This document shows positions 22,796 to 32,722 of a stretch of 64,000 nucleotides of DNA, piece by piece. The position numbers and the translations under genes were made by a program. The DNA is from Cyathus striatus (taxonomy: Eukaryota > Basidiomycota > Agaricomycetes > Agaricales > Nidulariaceae). Numbering within the stretch: position 1 is the stretch's first letter; every line of letters starts with the position of its first letter. Location of the stretch: the NCBI GenBank assembly GCA_025738555.1, contig JAOVFP010000014.1, positions 806,001 to 870,000 on the forward strand, given 5' to 3'. The notes beneath the pieces are model-generated. The model saw only the letters and a program-made list of their open reading frames with translations, made no database searches and had not been told where the DNA came from.

Positions 22796-23350
22796 CTCAA
22801 GCGGACACTGTCCTTAATCATCAGCTTGACATGAGCTCGTTTCTTGTTCGAGGCAAGCGTGTTCGTAGCGCTAGTATATAACAAGCGAGACTTCTTTTCC
22901 GCCTTGCAGTGGTGCCAGTGGCATGTGCAGTTTTGGGTGAGTCACATTTGGATAGGATATGCGAGGAGGTAGCAACGTAGAGAGATATAAAAGAAGAAGA
23001 GCAAAGAATAGGGAATGAGAGGGGAGCGAGGGGGACTGAGAGAGGTGGTCAACACTCCAATGGGATTCGGAATGACGTTGTTAACGTTGTACGCATTTGA
23101 AAATTGATGATGTCGCGATGATTCTTGAAGCTGTTGAATAACAGTTGTCAACAACACTTACGTACGCGGTACTTCTGGCCCGGAGTTTCTGAAGTTCATG
23201 TTAAGTAGTTGGTTGCTCTTTCATTCCTTACAGATCGACTCTATTCTACAAGAACTCACACAGATTTAATGGAAGTAAGTATACTTACCCTGCTTAGGAG
23301 TGAGTGATTTATTTGGTTGTGCTAGTAAAGATAATGCGAGACGTAGAAAA
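22796..23350. other. Upstream flank of charged-family copy 2
   Basis: The stretch TTCCGCC, then CAGTGGTGCCAG and CATGTGCA, near 22890-22935 is matched at 40850-40890 (upstream of copy 3, beyond the retrotransposon). It therefore belongs to the duplicated unit. No other gene. Confidence 0.55.
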
Positions 23351-23415
23351 GGCAACAAGACCCAATGGTTCATATCATTGGAATTCATACTGTAAGTTCG
23401 AAACTCGATGTTGTC
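23351..23415 (+). pseudogene. tRNA-like unit 6
   Basis: GGCAACAAGACCCAATGGTTC to GTAAGTTCGAAACTCGATG and TTGTCC. Acceptor nearly complete, middle shortened. Confidence 0.55.
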
Positions 23416-23602
23416 CTCTCCATGTTGCCCTTGTAGAACATCACTTTTTGGTAATCGGTAGCAGCAATAAATTTTCGATAACAATTTTCTATCACACTGT
23501 GCCAGGATTAAAATGCAATACTTGAGATTAACAGAGGACTTGCACAACAGCGAAGTGTATAGGTGTTTAAGGTAAAGATAATATATGATGTAACACTGAA
23601 AT

Positions 23603-23665
23603 AGCAACACCGCCTAGTGGTTCAACACCTCTTGCAGGAGGCGTGAGTTCGAAATTCGTTGTTGC
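23603..23665 (+). pseudogene. tRNA-like unit 7 (anticodon arm deleted)
   Basis: AGCAACACCGCCTAGTGGTTC, AACACCTC, then GGCGTGAGTTCGAAATTCG and TTGTTGC. Good A and B boxes with only about 10 nt between them, so no anticodon arm. Confidence 0.65.
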
Positions 23666-23853
23666 AGTTCCCATTCCTCGTCTATCTTACTCTTTTTTCT
23701 TCGTTCGTACTTTATCCATTGGTAATCGATTATCTGAATTTTAATGATTGAAATCACTAAGGATGCGAAAATCATAATGATTTCTGTGGTTTGTGTATAG
23801 GCCAGTGGTATTGCACTGCAATAAATTAATACAACACTATAGTAGGTAGAAAT

Positions 23854-23928
23854 CAGCAGCTTGCTCTAGAGGTTCAATGCCCCGTCCTTAAACTTACCAG
23901 AGGCGTGAGTTCAAAATTCGATGCTGTC
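23854..23928 (+). pseudogene. tRNA-like unit 8
   Basis: CAGCAGCTTGCTCTAGAGG, then TTCAATGCC, then CCGTCCTTAAACTTACCAG, then GGCGTGAGTTCAAAATTCG and TGCTGTC. The middle resembles the anticodon and variable arms of a class II tRNA (loop CTTAAAC, compatible with a Leu tRNA ancestor). This is the fullest clue to origin. Confidence 0.6.
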
Positions 23929-25256
23929 ATAAAGAGATAGTAAGGACACACTCTTCACATTTCTCCACGTTCTCCTCATGGGGCAGTGTTATTGGTTTCG
24001 GGGACTTGGAACTGCATGATTCGGATTCAACGCCCAGGTTAAACGGATGTTTAACCGACTCGCTTACTAATTTCTTTGCTTAGGCGTCAACGCACTCATA
24101 ACCTTTACATCATAAAATCTCAAAAATTGAATCCTAGTAAGCTTCAGCATCATCACTCTCGGGAATAAAGCCAGCCTTGCACATCTCGAACAGGTGAGGT
24201 ACTGCCTATATTCCACTGGGAGCCACGAAGTGGTTTAGATACCTAGATAGAAGACGCTGGGCGCTAGATGGACACGTAAGAATAATACGAAGGAGTTTGT
24301 TGTATTAAAGGAAATAGAAGACATAGAAATGGCAACACGGCATAGTGGTTCGACACCTCGGCGTTGAACTAAGATGTCTAGGTGTGAGTTCAAACTTCAG
24401 TGTTGCCTGTGTGTCATGTGTTTGCTTGGAAGCCATATGTATTTTTTTCATTGTCAGTGGCAGCGTCAGTTTTATGCTGCGCTCGTAAAATAGGGCAAAA
24501 TGACGTCAGAACTATCTACTATACTTCTGATGAAAATAATTTTTACATTACAAGAATAGTTGTGTCTCATGGAGACCACAGGTTGCAAAGTACTGAATAT
24601 GCCGTTAAGCATATACACTCTGCTTAATGTACCTCGGACTTTGGTGTCGTTTCGTAAATATAGAACGTTTACGGTCGGTTCCGGGCAGAAGAGTTCAGCT
24701 GATGAGAAGTTACTTCATCGTTATTGGTTAAAAGCAACGGTCATGTGAATGAAGCGAGCCGTACGATTCGGTGCAAATTCCGAACCTTGAGTATAGTCAT
24801 GACTTTCGGTTGTTGACCGACCCGTGTTTTCCATAAAAGATATTCGATAACTTTAATATGATATTATAGATAACACACGAGAAGTCTCAGACGAAGGATA
24901 AGGTTTAAAAGGAACGAAGAGTTGGAAGCCAATTGATTGGGCTAACAAACAAAAGACATGAATGAGTTTTGGTTGGTAATGAGGAACATATAAATCATAA
25001 GCAAGCATAGCGATAAACGCACGGAAACTATGAATGCCGGTATGCGTCTTCCGGTAATAAATCTAAGATTAGATTACGAATAGAAGTTCTGCACTCTGAT
25101 GCTCTTTTGGATAGTATCACTCATTCATGGCCGATGACCGAGTTTATCAGGTCTTTTGCAGTATTTAAATTCGAGCACTACCAGGAAGCAAACCTCAGTC
25201 TCAATCTTCAGCTTATTCATCTACAACCTACTATCTGTACTACATCACCTTATCCA
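23929..25256. other. No protein gene recognised; tRNA-like unit 9 and P450 upstream region
   Basis: Other than tRNA-like unit 9, no feature is supported. The P450 promoter must lie before 25257; no clear TATA box was seen. Confidence 0.4.
24331..24407 (+). pseudogene. tRNA-like unit 9, perfect 7-bp acceptor
   Basis: 77 nt from GGCAACA to TGTTGCC, which pair fully. A-box-like GGCATAGTGGTTCGACACC and B-box-like GTGTGAGTTCAAACTTC. The T-stem is mismatched. Confidence 0.65.
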
Positions 25257-27484
25257 ATGTCAGCAATAAGCCCGTCGATGCCGTTGTTCTCGGCAGTTTT
25301 CACAGGCTTGGTAAGTACTTCAGTTCTTATTCATACACCCTCAACATTCCCATTAATAATTCTTCCGACAGACCCTGCACGTTTTATTCAACAAGTTTGA
25401 ACATACCCATCTGGCACTTCTCAAGGGTCTTCTGGCCGTGTCTCCACTAGTTCCTGCAGCTTTACTCTGGAGCTACTACGCATACGAGGCAATTATTATT
25501 GCATATCTTACTAGCTATGCAACTCTCGTCGTATCAATTATGGCATATCGTTTGTCTCCTTTCCACCCTCTCAGCAAATACCCTGGACCTACTTTGGCGA
25601 AATCCACCAAGTTCTGGGGTGTCTACCAGAATCATACCGGAAAATTGCACGTCACCGTTCTGAATCTTCATCGACGATATGGTTCAGTAGTTAGAATTGG
25701 TCTGTCGTTCCCTACTCTAACACTTGTTATAAACTCATCGATTAACGATATAGGCCCGAACGAACTCTCCATAACTGACGTTGATGCTGTCCAGCCAGTC
25801 CTGGGATTGAATGGCATGAATAAAGGTCCGAGTAAGTCAACAATGAATATAAACGTAACGCTATGCCTCTTTTCTTACAAGTTTGAAAAGTGTGGGAGGG
25901 GCGCCGGACATCTAATACAAACGAATCCTTAATCAGTATCCGCGACGCTAAATTGCATCAACAGAGGCGGAAGTATTGGAGCAAGGGGTTGAACGTTGCC
26001 AGTGTCAAGGAGTACCAACCCACTCTCAAGATCCGTGTCGATGAGCTAGTGAGCCACATGAAGAATAAAGCTCTCGAGAAAGCACCAGTTAATCTCGCAG
26101 AATGGATGTCTTACTTCGCGTATGTGATTAGGCTGTATCAAACATTAATTTGATTTCTTATCTCATTAAGACCAAAATTTAAACAGATATGATTTCATGG
26201 GAGATATGGGGTACGTTCTATATTACTATTTTCTATTTAATGATCATGCAACTGATGTGTTTTCTTAGCTTCGGGGCTGGTTTCGGGCTCATGCAAAATG
26301 GAGATCCGAATAATCTTTGGAAAATCATGGAGAATGGGATTGGGCAAGTTCTTATTTGTCTCCATAAACCCTACGTTTTCTGACGCAAGTCTGCAATGTT
26401 TCAGCCCACAATCATACATCCAGCACGTACCGTGGATGTCTAGCATGATGTTACGTTTACCATGGGTGGTAAAAGGTTTGGTTAATCTTCGAAAGTTTGC
26501 AATCGAACAGACAAAGAAGCGTATTGAGCGTGGCTTAGCTCATTCCTACGCAAGTGATCTTAGCTCCCACTTGGTAAGAATTAAATACGTAGTATACCCA
26601 AAATTCTTAACTAACGCAAACTTAGCTGGGCGAAGTCAAAAACTCTCTAAGCCCACTTTCACGTGCGGATTATGTTCTCGACGCAATGCTGGTGATTGTT
26701 GCTGGGTCGGATACCACTGCTACTACGTTGTCGAGCATCTTCTTCCATCTTGCTAGTAATCCAGAGATCATGAACAGGTAATAATAATACTTGAATTCTA
26801 GCTGCATCAGTACTAAGTTACATGTTAGACTTCGAGACGAAGTGGAGGATTATTACCCAAGCATCGAGGGTGTCCTTCCATCGGAGGACATGTCAAGGCT
26901 TGCTGACATGCCTCTTCTAAACGGTGTTATGTATGTAATAATTTATTTGCACATTTTCAAAATAAGCTCACATAGAAACCAATGCACAGAAACGAAGCAT
27001 TGCGTCTGACTCCTGCGGTTCCTACTAGCCTTCAGCGTTTTGTTGACGAAGGAACTGGAGGGAAATTAATTGGAACAACGTATGTTTCGTTATTCTTCAT
27101 ATATTAAAGTGCTTAGTATGTCTTAGATACATTCCGGGAGGAACTGCTGTATCTATTCCACCTTTCAGCATTCACAGGGACCGTCGGTACTTCAGTCCTG
27201 ATCCTGACCATTTCATGCCCGAAAGATGGATCAATAAAGATTCGTCTATAGAAACCAATCATGAAGCTTTCATTCCCTTCTCGACTGGTCCCATGAACTG
27301 TGCGGGAAGACTACTTGCTCAATTAGAGCTCCGAGTCGTGGTTTCGTCCCTCGTTCGTGAGCTTGATATTGCACTCGAGGACGGATGGAACAAAGCGGAA
27401 TGGGATCAGGGTCTTGAAGATGCGTTTGTCTTCAAGAAAGGAAAGTTGCCAGTTGTCTTGACATTGAGGAGTGAGAGTGCTTAA
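25257..27484 (+). CDS. Cytochrome P450 monooxygenase, 10 introns, intact
   Basis: Eleven exons join in frame from ATG 25257 (MSAISPSMPLFSAVFTGL) to TAA 27482-27484. The N-terminus has hydrophobic anchor helices (AALLWSYYAYEAIIIAYLTS) and the hinge KYPGPTLAK. Core motifs are all present: I-helix AGSDTT, K-helix ExxR as NEALRL, the PERW motif, and heme-binding FSTGPMNCAGRLLAQLE, in which the cysteine ligates the heme iron. It would be an ER-bound, reductase-dependent monooxygenase; substrate cannot be inferred. No terpene cyclase, synthase or transporter gene adjoins, so it is not in a visible metabolic cluster. Intron 26344-26404 begins with GC instead of GT. The right neighbour is a tRNA-like relic split by a transposon. 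Confidence 0.93.
26344..26404 (+). other. GC-AG intron in the P450 gene
   Basis: After ATTGG the intron starts GCAAGT and ends TTTCAG. Only this boundary keeps NGIG joined in frame to PQSYIQHVPW. The downstream GT (GTTCTT) would shift frame. Confidence 0.75.
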
Positions 27485-27621
27485 GGTCTCACTGGCTTGA
27501 TAATTGTACTGTTATATTTCGCATGAAGATGATTAACATGTAGCAGAGATGTATCTGAGTTTAACATGATATTGTTCGAGAATGATATAAATAGATGATG
27601 TTTTACCGACGAATTTGAAAA

Positions 27622-27670
27622 GGCAACATACTCTAGTGGTTCAGCACCTCGTCGTTGACGTTCAAAATTC
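27622..27670 (+). pseudogene. tRNA-like unit 10, 5' part (interrupted)
   Basis: GGCAACATACTCTAGTGGTTC, AGCACCTCGTCGTTGACG, TTCAAAATTC. The rest of the unit (GATTCTGCC, 30575-30583) lies 2.9 kb away after a transposable element whose 9-bp target duplication is TCAAAATTC, i.e. within the B box. Confidence 0.75.
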
Positions 27671-28194
27671 GGGCACATAGAAAATTCCGGGCACGCACAA
27701 AAGTGAGCGTGATTGAGTGTGTCACGCTCAAGGTATTTATTTTAGCTCTAAATGGCCCAATTGTGGGTCAAAAAGAGTGTAAATCAAATGTACATACTAG
27801 TGTTGTATGGCTGTGTCATATTGTGAATGTGAGTGATGTTTCTAATCAAGATATGAAGTCAAATCTTGAAGAATAATATTTATACTTCACGCTCAAACAG
27901 GTGCATGCACGCTCATGTTCACACTCAAGGTGTGAGCGTGGATTGAGCGTGCATGCACACATCACACTCAAGATTTCACTTCACACTCAGGGTCAACATC
28001 TCACGCACAGGGTTCATACATTCACGCACAGGGTCTGAGTTTTCACACTCAAGGTCATCAACTCATGCTCAAGGTCTGTCAACTCATGCTCAAAGTTTTT
28101 ACTTCATGCTCACAAAAAAATTATATGTTACATATATATTTTGGCTTCACTTGCATGTGGGAGGAAAAGTAAGTTGGAAGTGTAATCTAAGTGA

Positions 28195-29770
28195 GCATGA
28201 ATAGGAATACCAATTATGCTCATGCTCAAGTTAAAGGACATTGAGCATGAGTGTAATACTTGTGAGTGTGAATAGGAATACCAATTATGCTCATGCTCAA
28301 GTTAAAGGACATTGAGCGTGAGTGTAATACTTGTGAGCGTGAATAGGAATACCAATTATGCTCATGCTCAAGTTAAAGGACATTGAGTGTGAGTGTAATA
28401 CTTGTGAGTGTGAATAGGAATACCACACTCACACTCAAGTTAAAAGACATTGAGTGTGACTGTAATACTTGTGAGTGTGAATAGGAATACCACACTCATG
28501 CTCAAGTTAAAAAACATTGAGCATGAGTAGGAATACCACACTCATGCTCAAGTTAAAAAACATTGAGCATGAGTAGGAATACCACACTCACACTCAAGTT
28601 AAAAGACATTGAGTGTGAGTGTAATACTTGTGAGTGTGAATAGAAATACCACACTCATGCTCAAGTTAAAAAACATTGAGTGTGAGTGTGATACTTGTGA
28701 GCATAAATAGGAATACCAATTATGCTCACACTCAAGTTAAAAGACATTGAGCATGAGTGTAATACTTGTGAGTGTGAATAGGAATACCACACTCACACTC
28801 AAGTTAAAAAACATTGAGCGTGAGTAGGAATACCACACTCATGCTCAAGTTAAAAGACATTGAGTGTGAGTGTAATACTTGTGAGCGTGAATAGAAATAC
28901 CACACTCACGCTCAAGTTAAAAGACATTGAGTGCGAGTGTAATACTTGTGAGCATGAATAGGAATACCACACTCACGCTCAAGTTAAAAGACATTGAGTG
29001 TGAGTGTAATACTTGTGAGCATGAATGGGAATACCACACTCACACTCAAGTTAAAAGACATTGAGTGTGAGTGTAATACTTGTGAGCATGAATAGGAATA
29101 CCACACTCACACTCAAGTTAAAAAACATTGAGCGTGAGTAGGAATACCACACTCATGCTCAAGTTAAAAGACATTGAGTGTGAGTGTAATACTTGTGAGC
29201 ATGAATAGGAATACCACACTCATGCTCAAGTTAAAAGACATTGAGTGTGAGTGTAATACTTGTGAGTGTGAATAGGAATACCAATTATACTCAAGCTCAA
29301 GTTGAATGCAAGTGTAATATTTGTGAGCATGAGTAAGAATACCAATCACGCTCACACTCAAGTTAAAGGACATTGAGCGTGAGTGTAATACTTGTGAGCG
29401 TGAATAGGAATACCAATTATACTCAAGCTCAAGTTGAATGCAAGTGTAATATTTGTGAGCGTGAGTAAGAATACCAATCATGCTCACACTCAAGTTAAAG
29501 GACATTGAGCGTGAGTGTAATACTTGTGAGTGTGAATAGAAATACCACACTCATGCTCAAGTTAAAAGACATTGAGCATGAGTGTAATATTTGTGAGCAT
29601 GAACAGGAATACCAATCACACTCATGCTCAAGCGAAATATAAGTGTAATATTTGTGAGCATGAGTAAAAATGCCAATCACACTCACACTCAAGTTAAAGG
29701 ACATTGAGTGCAAGTGTAAATAAGTATTATAAATGTGATAGAATACCTATCATGCTCATGCTCAAATCAA
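28195..29770. repeat. Tandem array, about 65-75-bp units, roughly 22 copies
   Basis: A typical unit reads TTGAG[CG]TGAGTGTAATACTTGTGAG[CG]TGAATAGGAATACCA, then CTCA[CG]CTCAAGTTAAA-GACA, where [CG] is CG, TG or CA. Each unit holds TTGAGNNTGAG and its inverted partner CTCANNCTCAA about 40 nt apart, so every unit can form a hairpin. Some units lack the middle GTGTAATACTTGTGAG part. Minus-strand frames across the array code for a repetitive peptide and are not regarded as genes. Confidence 0.9.
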
Positions 29771-29849
29771 AGGGCATTGAGCATGAGTGTAAATATAATA
29801 CTGACATGCAGTTATACTATGCAAATATGTGTGATAGGTAGTAATCTAT

Positions 29850-30080
29850 CCTGTATTCCTCTCTGCTTTGTTGTGAATTTCCCTGCTTTGTTATTTAGCC
29901 ACCTTCCTTGTTCTGAAGTTCCCTACTTCGCTGTAAAGCCCCATTCTTTGTTTTGAATTTCCCATGGTCTCTGCTTCACTGTGAATCCCCCTGCCTTGTT
30001 CTGAATTTTCCTGCTTCATTGTAAAGCTTCCTGTAATTTTCTGAGCCCCCTGCTTCATTATAAACTTCCCCTGTTTCTAC
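29850..30080 (+). repeat. Tandem repeat, about 24-28-bp units
   Basis: Degenerate units of the form CCCTGCTTTGTTNTGAATTT repeat around nine times. Variants contain CTTCATTGTAAAGC. It lies within the TIR element. Confidence 0.7.
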
Positions 30081-30129
30081 TGTTCAATATATGCCATTCT
30101 CTAGCTCTATAAATTTTAACTGTTAGTCT

Positions 30130-30270
30130 GAATTACTGCTACACTCTCTGAGTCATTTTTTCAACTTGTAGATCATATGTACACTCTCTGAATCATTTAT
30201 ATACACTCTAAGTCATATCTAAACACTCTAGATCATTGGTATACATTTTAAATCAATATACACTCATAAA
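30130..30270 (+). repeat. Short tandem repeat, ACACTCTNTGARTCAT type
   Basis: Four to six degenerate copies of ACACTCTCTGAATCAT spaced by AT-rich bases. It lies within the TIR element. Confidence 0.55.
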
Positions 30271-30574
30271 GAAGACAATAACAATGAAATATATATAAAA
30301 CCCACTGGTGTTCTTCAATTATTACATTACAGTGCTTAGTATATACCAAATTGTATTAAAAACATGCTTTACTATGCCAATTATTCAGTATGTAGTTGAT
30401 ATAAGACAGCCAGTTGGCTCACACTCATATAAGGATTATTCATGCTCATGTATAGAATATTCACACTCACATCACGCACAGGGTCGAATTTTCACGCTCA
30501 ATAGGTGAGCATGCACACTCAACTCACGCTCACTTTTGTGCGTGCCTGGAATTTTCTTGCTGCCCTCAAAATTC

Positions 30575-31221
30575 GATTCTGCCACCGTGAATGCATGGGA
30601 AATGACATATCTTTTAATGGGTAGCAACGTTGTTTCTGGAATACGTTCAACTTGAAGTATCCACTTGTACGCCTACACTATGAAATATATCTGTCACTGG
30701 CACAGAATGATTCACTTAGTTACAGCAAAATAAATAAATATACTACAGGTACTACTTGATACAAAACATCGGTATAATAATAATAACTACGGAGAAGGCA
30801 GTCCGATTTATAATATAAATCATTAACCTATCATGCAACCATACCTTCAAGCCGCCATCACGAACCCCTTTGCAGCACAACTTCGGCGGGGCTTCAGCAC
30901 GAGCAGGGATAGGATGTTCAGGTGGTACAGCAGCTTTATTAGCGATGGTACCTTCACTTGTGTTATTGCAAAACGGTACTGGATTCTACTGACAAGGATT
31001 CTTCTCCATTGTGATGCGGTGACGACTGAAAGTTCAAGCGAGTGAATATGCCCAAGTGGCACAACAGTACTACTGGTTCTGGTATCGAAGTTGCTCGCCG
31101 TGGATCTCATATTGGTATGTGGTCCTCTTCCACCGAGGATTCTTCTGCGATCGTTACGACTGGGAGTTCAAGCAAGCAGTTAGGGCTAGTAATAGTGGTG
31201 GTGGCTGGTGTGACAGCTTTA
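30575..31221. other. Downstream flank of charged-family copy 3 with extra repeat units
   Basis: The minus strand beyond the copy 3 stop still encodes IAEESSVEEDHIPI and, further on, EESLSVESSTV, related to DESLEVEEYISIC in exon 2. So two decayed copies of an exonic repeat lie 3' of the stop. The remnant GATTCTGCC of tRNA-like unit 10 is at 30575-30583. Confidence 0.5.
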
Positions 31222-31956
31222 CTAGTTGTCTTCGTTTCTTGTCGTGGTATCACATATTGATAAATGGTTATGGATAGCAGTGGTGGTGGCAGCGGTAGTT
31301 GCATAAGCACGTTCAGTTGACATATCAGATTCTCTAGAGTTTGTATGTTCACTTGTGGGGTCGCAAATCGATATGTATTCCTCTACCTCTAAGGATTCAT
31401 CTACGGGGAGCTCAATTAGTGATTCGGATGATTTGATAGGGCTACAAACAGCTGTAGTGGTGGAGGCAAAGAGGCTATCTTCCGGAATTTCAAAGAGAAC
31501 TGCAGGAGATGCAGACAGTACCAGCAGCTATGAAAAATTGATGTAAGTTGTCATCGCAAAGAAAGATACAACATGTCAACAACCACTCACATTCATCCGC
31601 ATGTTCTTCCCCTTCTTCTTCCTCTCTTCCTCCATCTCCATTTCCCTGTCTGTTTCTCCACAATTCTCTTTATCCTCATCCCCTATCTCCCTCTCCCTTT
31701 TCTTCTTCCAATAATACTCCCTCACATGTGCCCTTTCATACTCCAGATTCTTCTCTCTCCACTTCTTATTAGCTTTCTTCACAGCCTCCGAATTCTTCTT
31801 CCTCCACTTCTTATTAGCATCTTTCAAGGCTTCCCGATCCTTCTGATACCTCATCCTAAAATATTCCCTTTTCTTCTCCTTCTTTTCTTCCCTAACCCTC
31901 TCTTTCTCCTCCCTAAAGCACATGTACATCTCTCCAATCCCCTGTCCTACCTTCAT
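31222..31956 (-). CDS. Charged coiled-coil-like family, copy 3 (223 aa, open)
   Basis: Exon 1 (31956-31591, 122 codons) starts MKVGQGIGEMYMCFREEKER and is dominated by Lys, Glu and Arg with a twice-repeated ANKKWR-KN motif, probably a long helix or coiled coil. The intron 31528-31590 (GTGAGT..CATAG) joins in phase to exon 2 (31527-31222), Ser/Thr/Glu-rich, with AVLFEIPEDSLF and IELPVDESLEVEEYISICDP, ending TAG. The start was chosen by alignment with copy 2 (M at 22795). No known domain. A Ty3/gypsy element sits 2 bp upstream of the ATG, so native transcription is probably lost or taken over by the LTR; the pre-insertion upstream flank is at 40740-41318. This is the only copy with an unbroken frame. 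Confidence 0.6.
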
Positions 31957-31958
31957 AA

Positions 31959-32722
31959 TGTAGAGCAGGCCTTCTGCCTGCACTGTAGAATCGACGTTCT
32001 GACGTGTTCTGATGACATCATGTGACCTTCTCATCAAGTGCGTCAACGCGTCTGCCGTTGAATCGTCCTGAATGCATCTCAACGCTCTCGCCATCAGACC
32101 AAATCTGCCTAACTCTCAAATCTCAGACACTATGAAGGATACCTCAGGTACTCCAATATGAGTTGCAAAACAATGGACTGTGACACGTATGCACAGGACA
32201 ACGAATTCATTCAGACATTGGTCACACCACATTGCTTGGGCCAACAACTCTACATCTGCCCCCCCCCCTCACTGTCGCTTCAAGACTTCTTTACATTTAT
32301 TTTTCATTCTCTCAGTCTTACTCTCCTTGAAACCATAGTCAAGTTCCTATCACCTCCTTGGGCTTAATAAAATTTTATTCACTCCTTTTAGGTATATTTC
32401 TTCCCCTTTTTCTTATTTAAACCCTGTATCTAGGTCTATCGTACCTTAGTGAAATTCACCCCTCATTTCTACCTCTCACTCTCTCTTGTTCTGTCTCTGA
32501 GTCATCATCTCACTCGTTCTGATCATTCTCACCAAGTCCCAATTCTCCGAATTCACTCCAGAACTTCATCTCGAAGTTCTGCTCCTTGTTGCGTCATCGT
32601 TTCTCTCAATTACATCACTAACACACTCTTTTACATTACCTTAGAACCTTAAGGTTGGACAGATGTGCCAACCACTCGCATTCTTCATTGAGGAACCTTC
32701 AACAACACTTCGTCCTCTTCAA
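31959..32722 (+). repeat. 5' LTR of the Ty3/gypsy element
   Basis: Begins TGTAGAGCAGGCCTTCTGCC (an inverted repeat AGCAGGC-CTTCT-GCCTGC near the tip) and ends CCTCTTCA. It contains GGCTTAATAAAATTTTATTC (polyadenylation-like) and a TTTAAACCCTGTATC block. It retains a stretch around CCCAATTCTCCGAATTC that the 3' LTR lacks. Confidence 0.92.

Larger units (their letters stand above)
27671..30565. mobile_element. TIR element with 9-bp target duplication, non-autonomous (Mutator-like?)
   Basis: TCAAAATTC flanks both ends (27662-27670 and 30566-30574). The left terminus GGGCACATAGAAAATTCC and the inverted right terminus GGGCAGCAAGAAAATTCC continue into GGCACGCACAAAAGTGAGCG, giving inverted repeats of about 50 bp with few mismatches. 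A 9-bp duplication with long inverted repeats suits Mutator-like elements, though the superfamily is inferred. There is no transposase gene; the interior is made of tandem repeats listed separately. Open frames inside are translations of the repeats. The subterminal GAGCGTGA-type motif is the same motif that fills the interior. Confidence 0.82.

Noticed and set aside
22462..22834. Plus-strand Ser/Pro- and Phe/Leu-rich ORFs
   Set aside because: They lie antisense to exon 1 of charged-family copy 2; the pyrimidine bias of the complement of a Lys/Glu-rich exon explains them.
27953..28204. CRISPR-like array
   Set aside because: Regular repeats with variable spacing are seen in the region, but the units are imperfect tandem repeats without unique spacers, in a eukaryotic transposon.
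29164..29713. Minus-strand ORFs of 72 and 128 codons in the tandem array
   Set aside because: They are translations of the repeat unit (HAHKYYTC, SMSFNLS), appear only because unit lengths allow it, and the element shows no other gene features.
31548..32025. Plus-strand Ser/Pro- and Leu-rich ORFs
   Set aside because: Antisense shadow of charged-family copy 3, same explanation.
31957..32094. N-terminal extension of charged-family copy 3 into the LTR
   Set aside because: The frame runs on by chance into the LTR; the same peptide (MVRALRCIQDNSTADML) is read from the 3' LTR at 40136, so it is LTR sequence.
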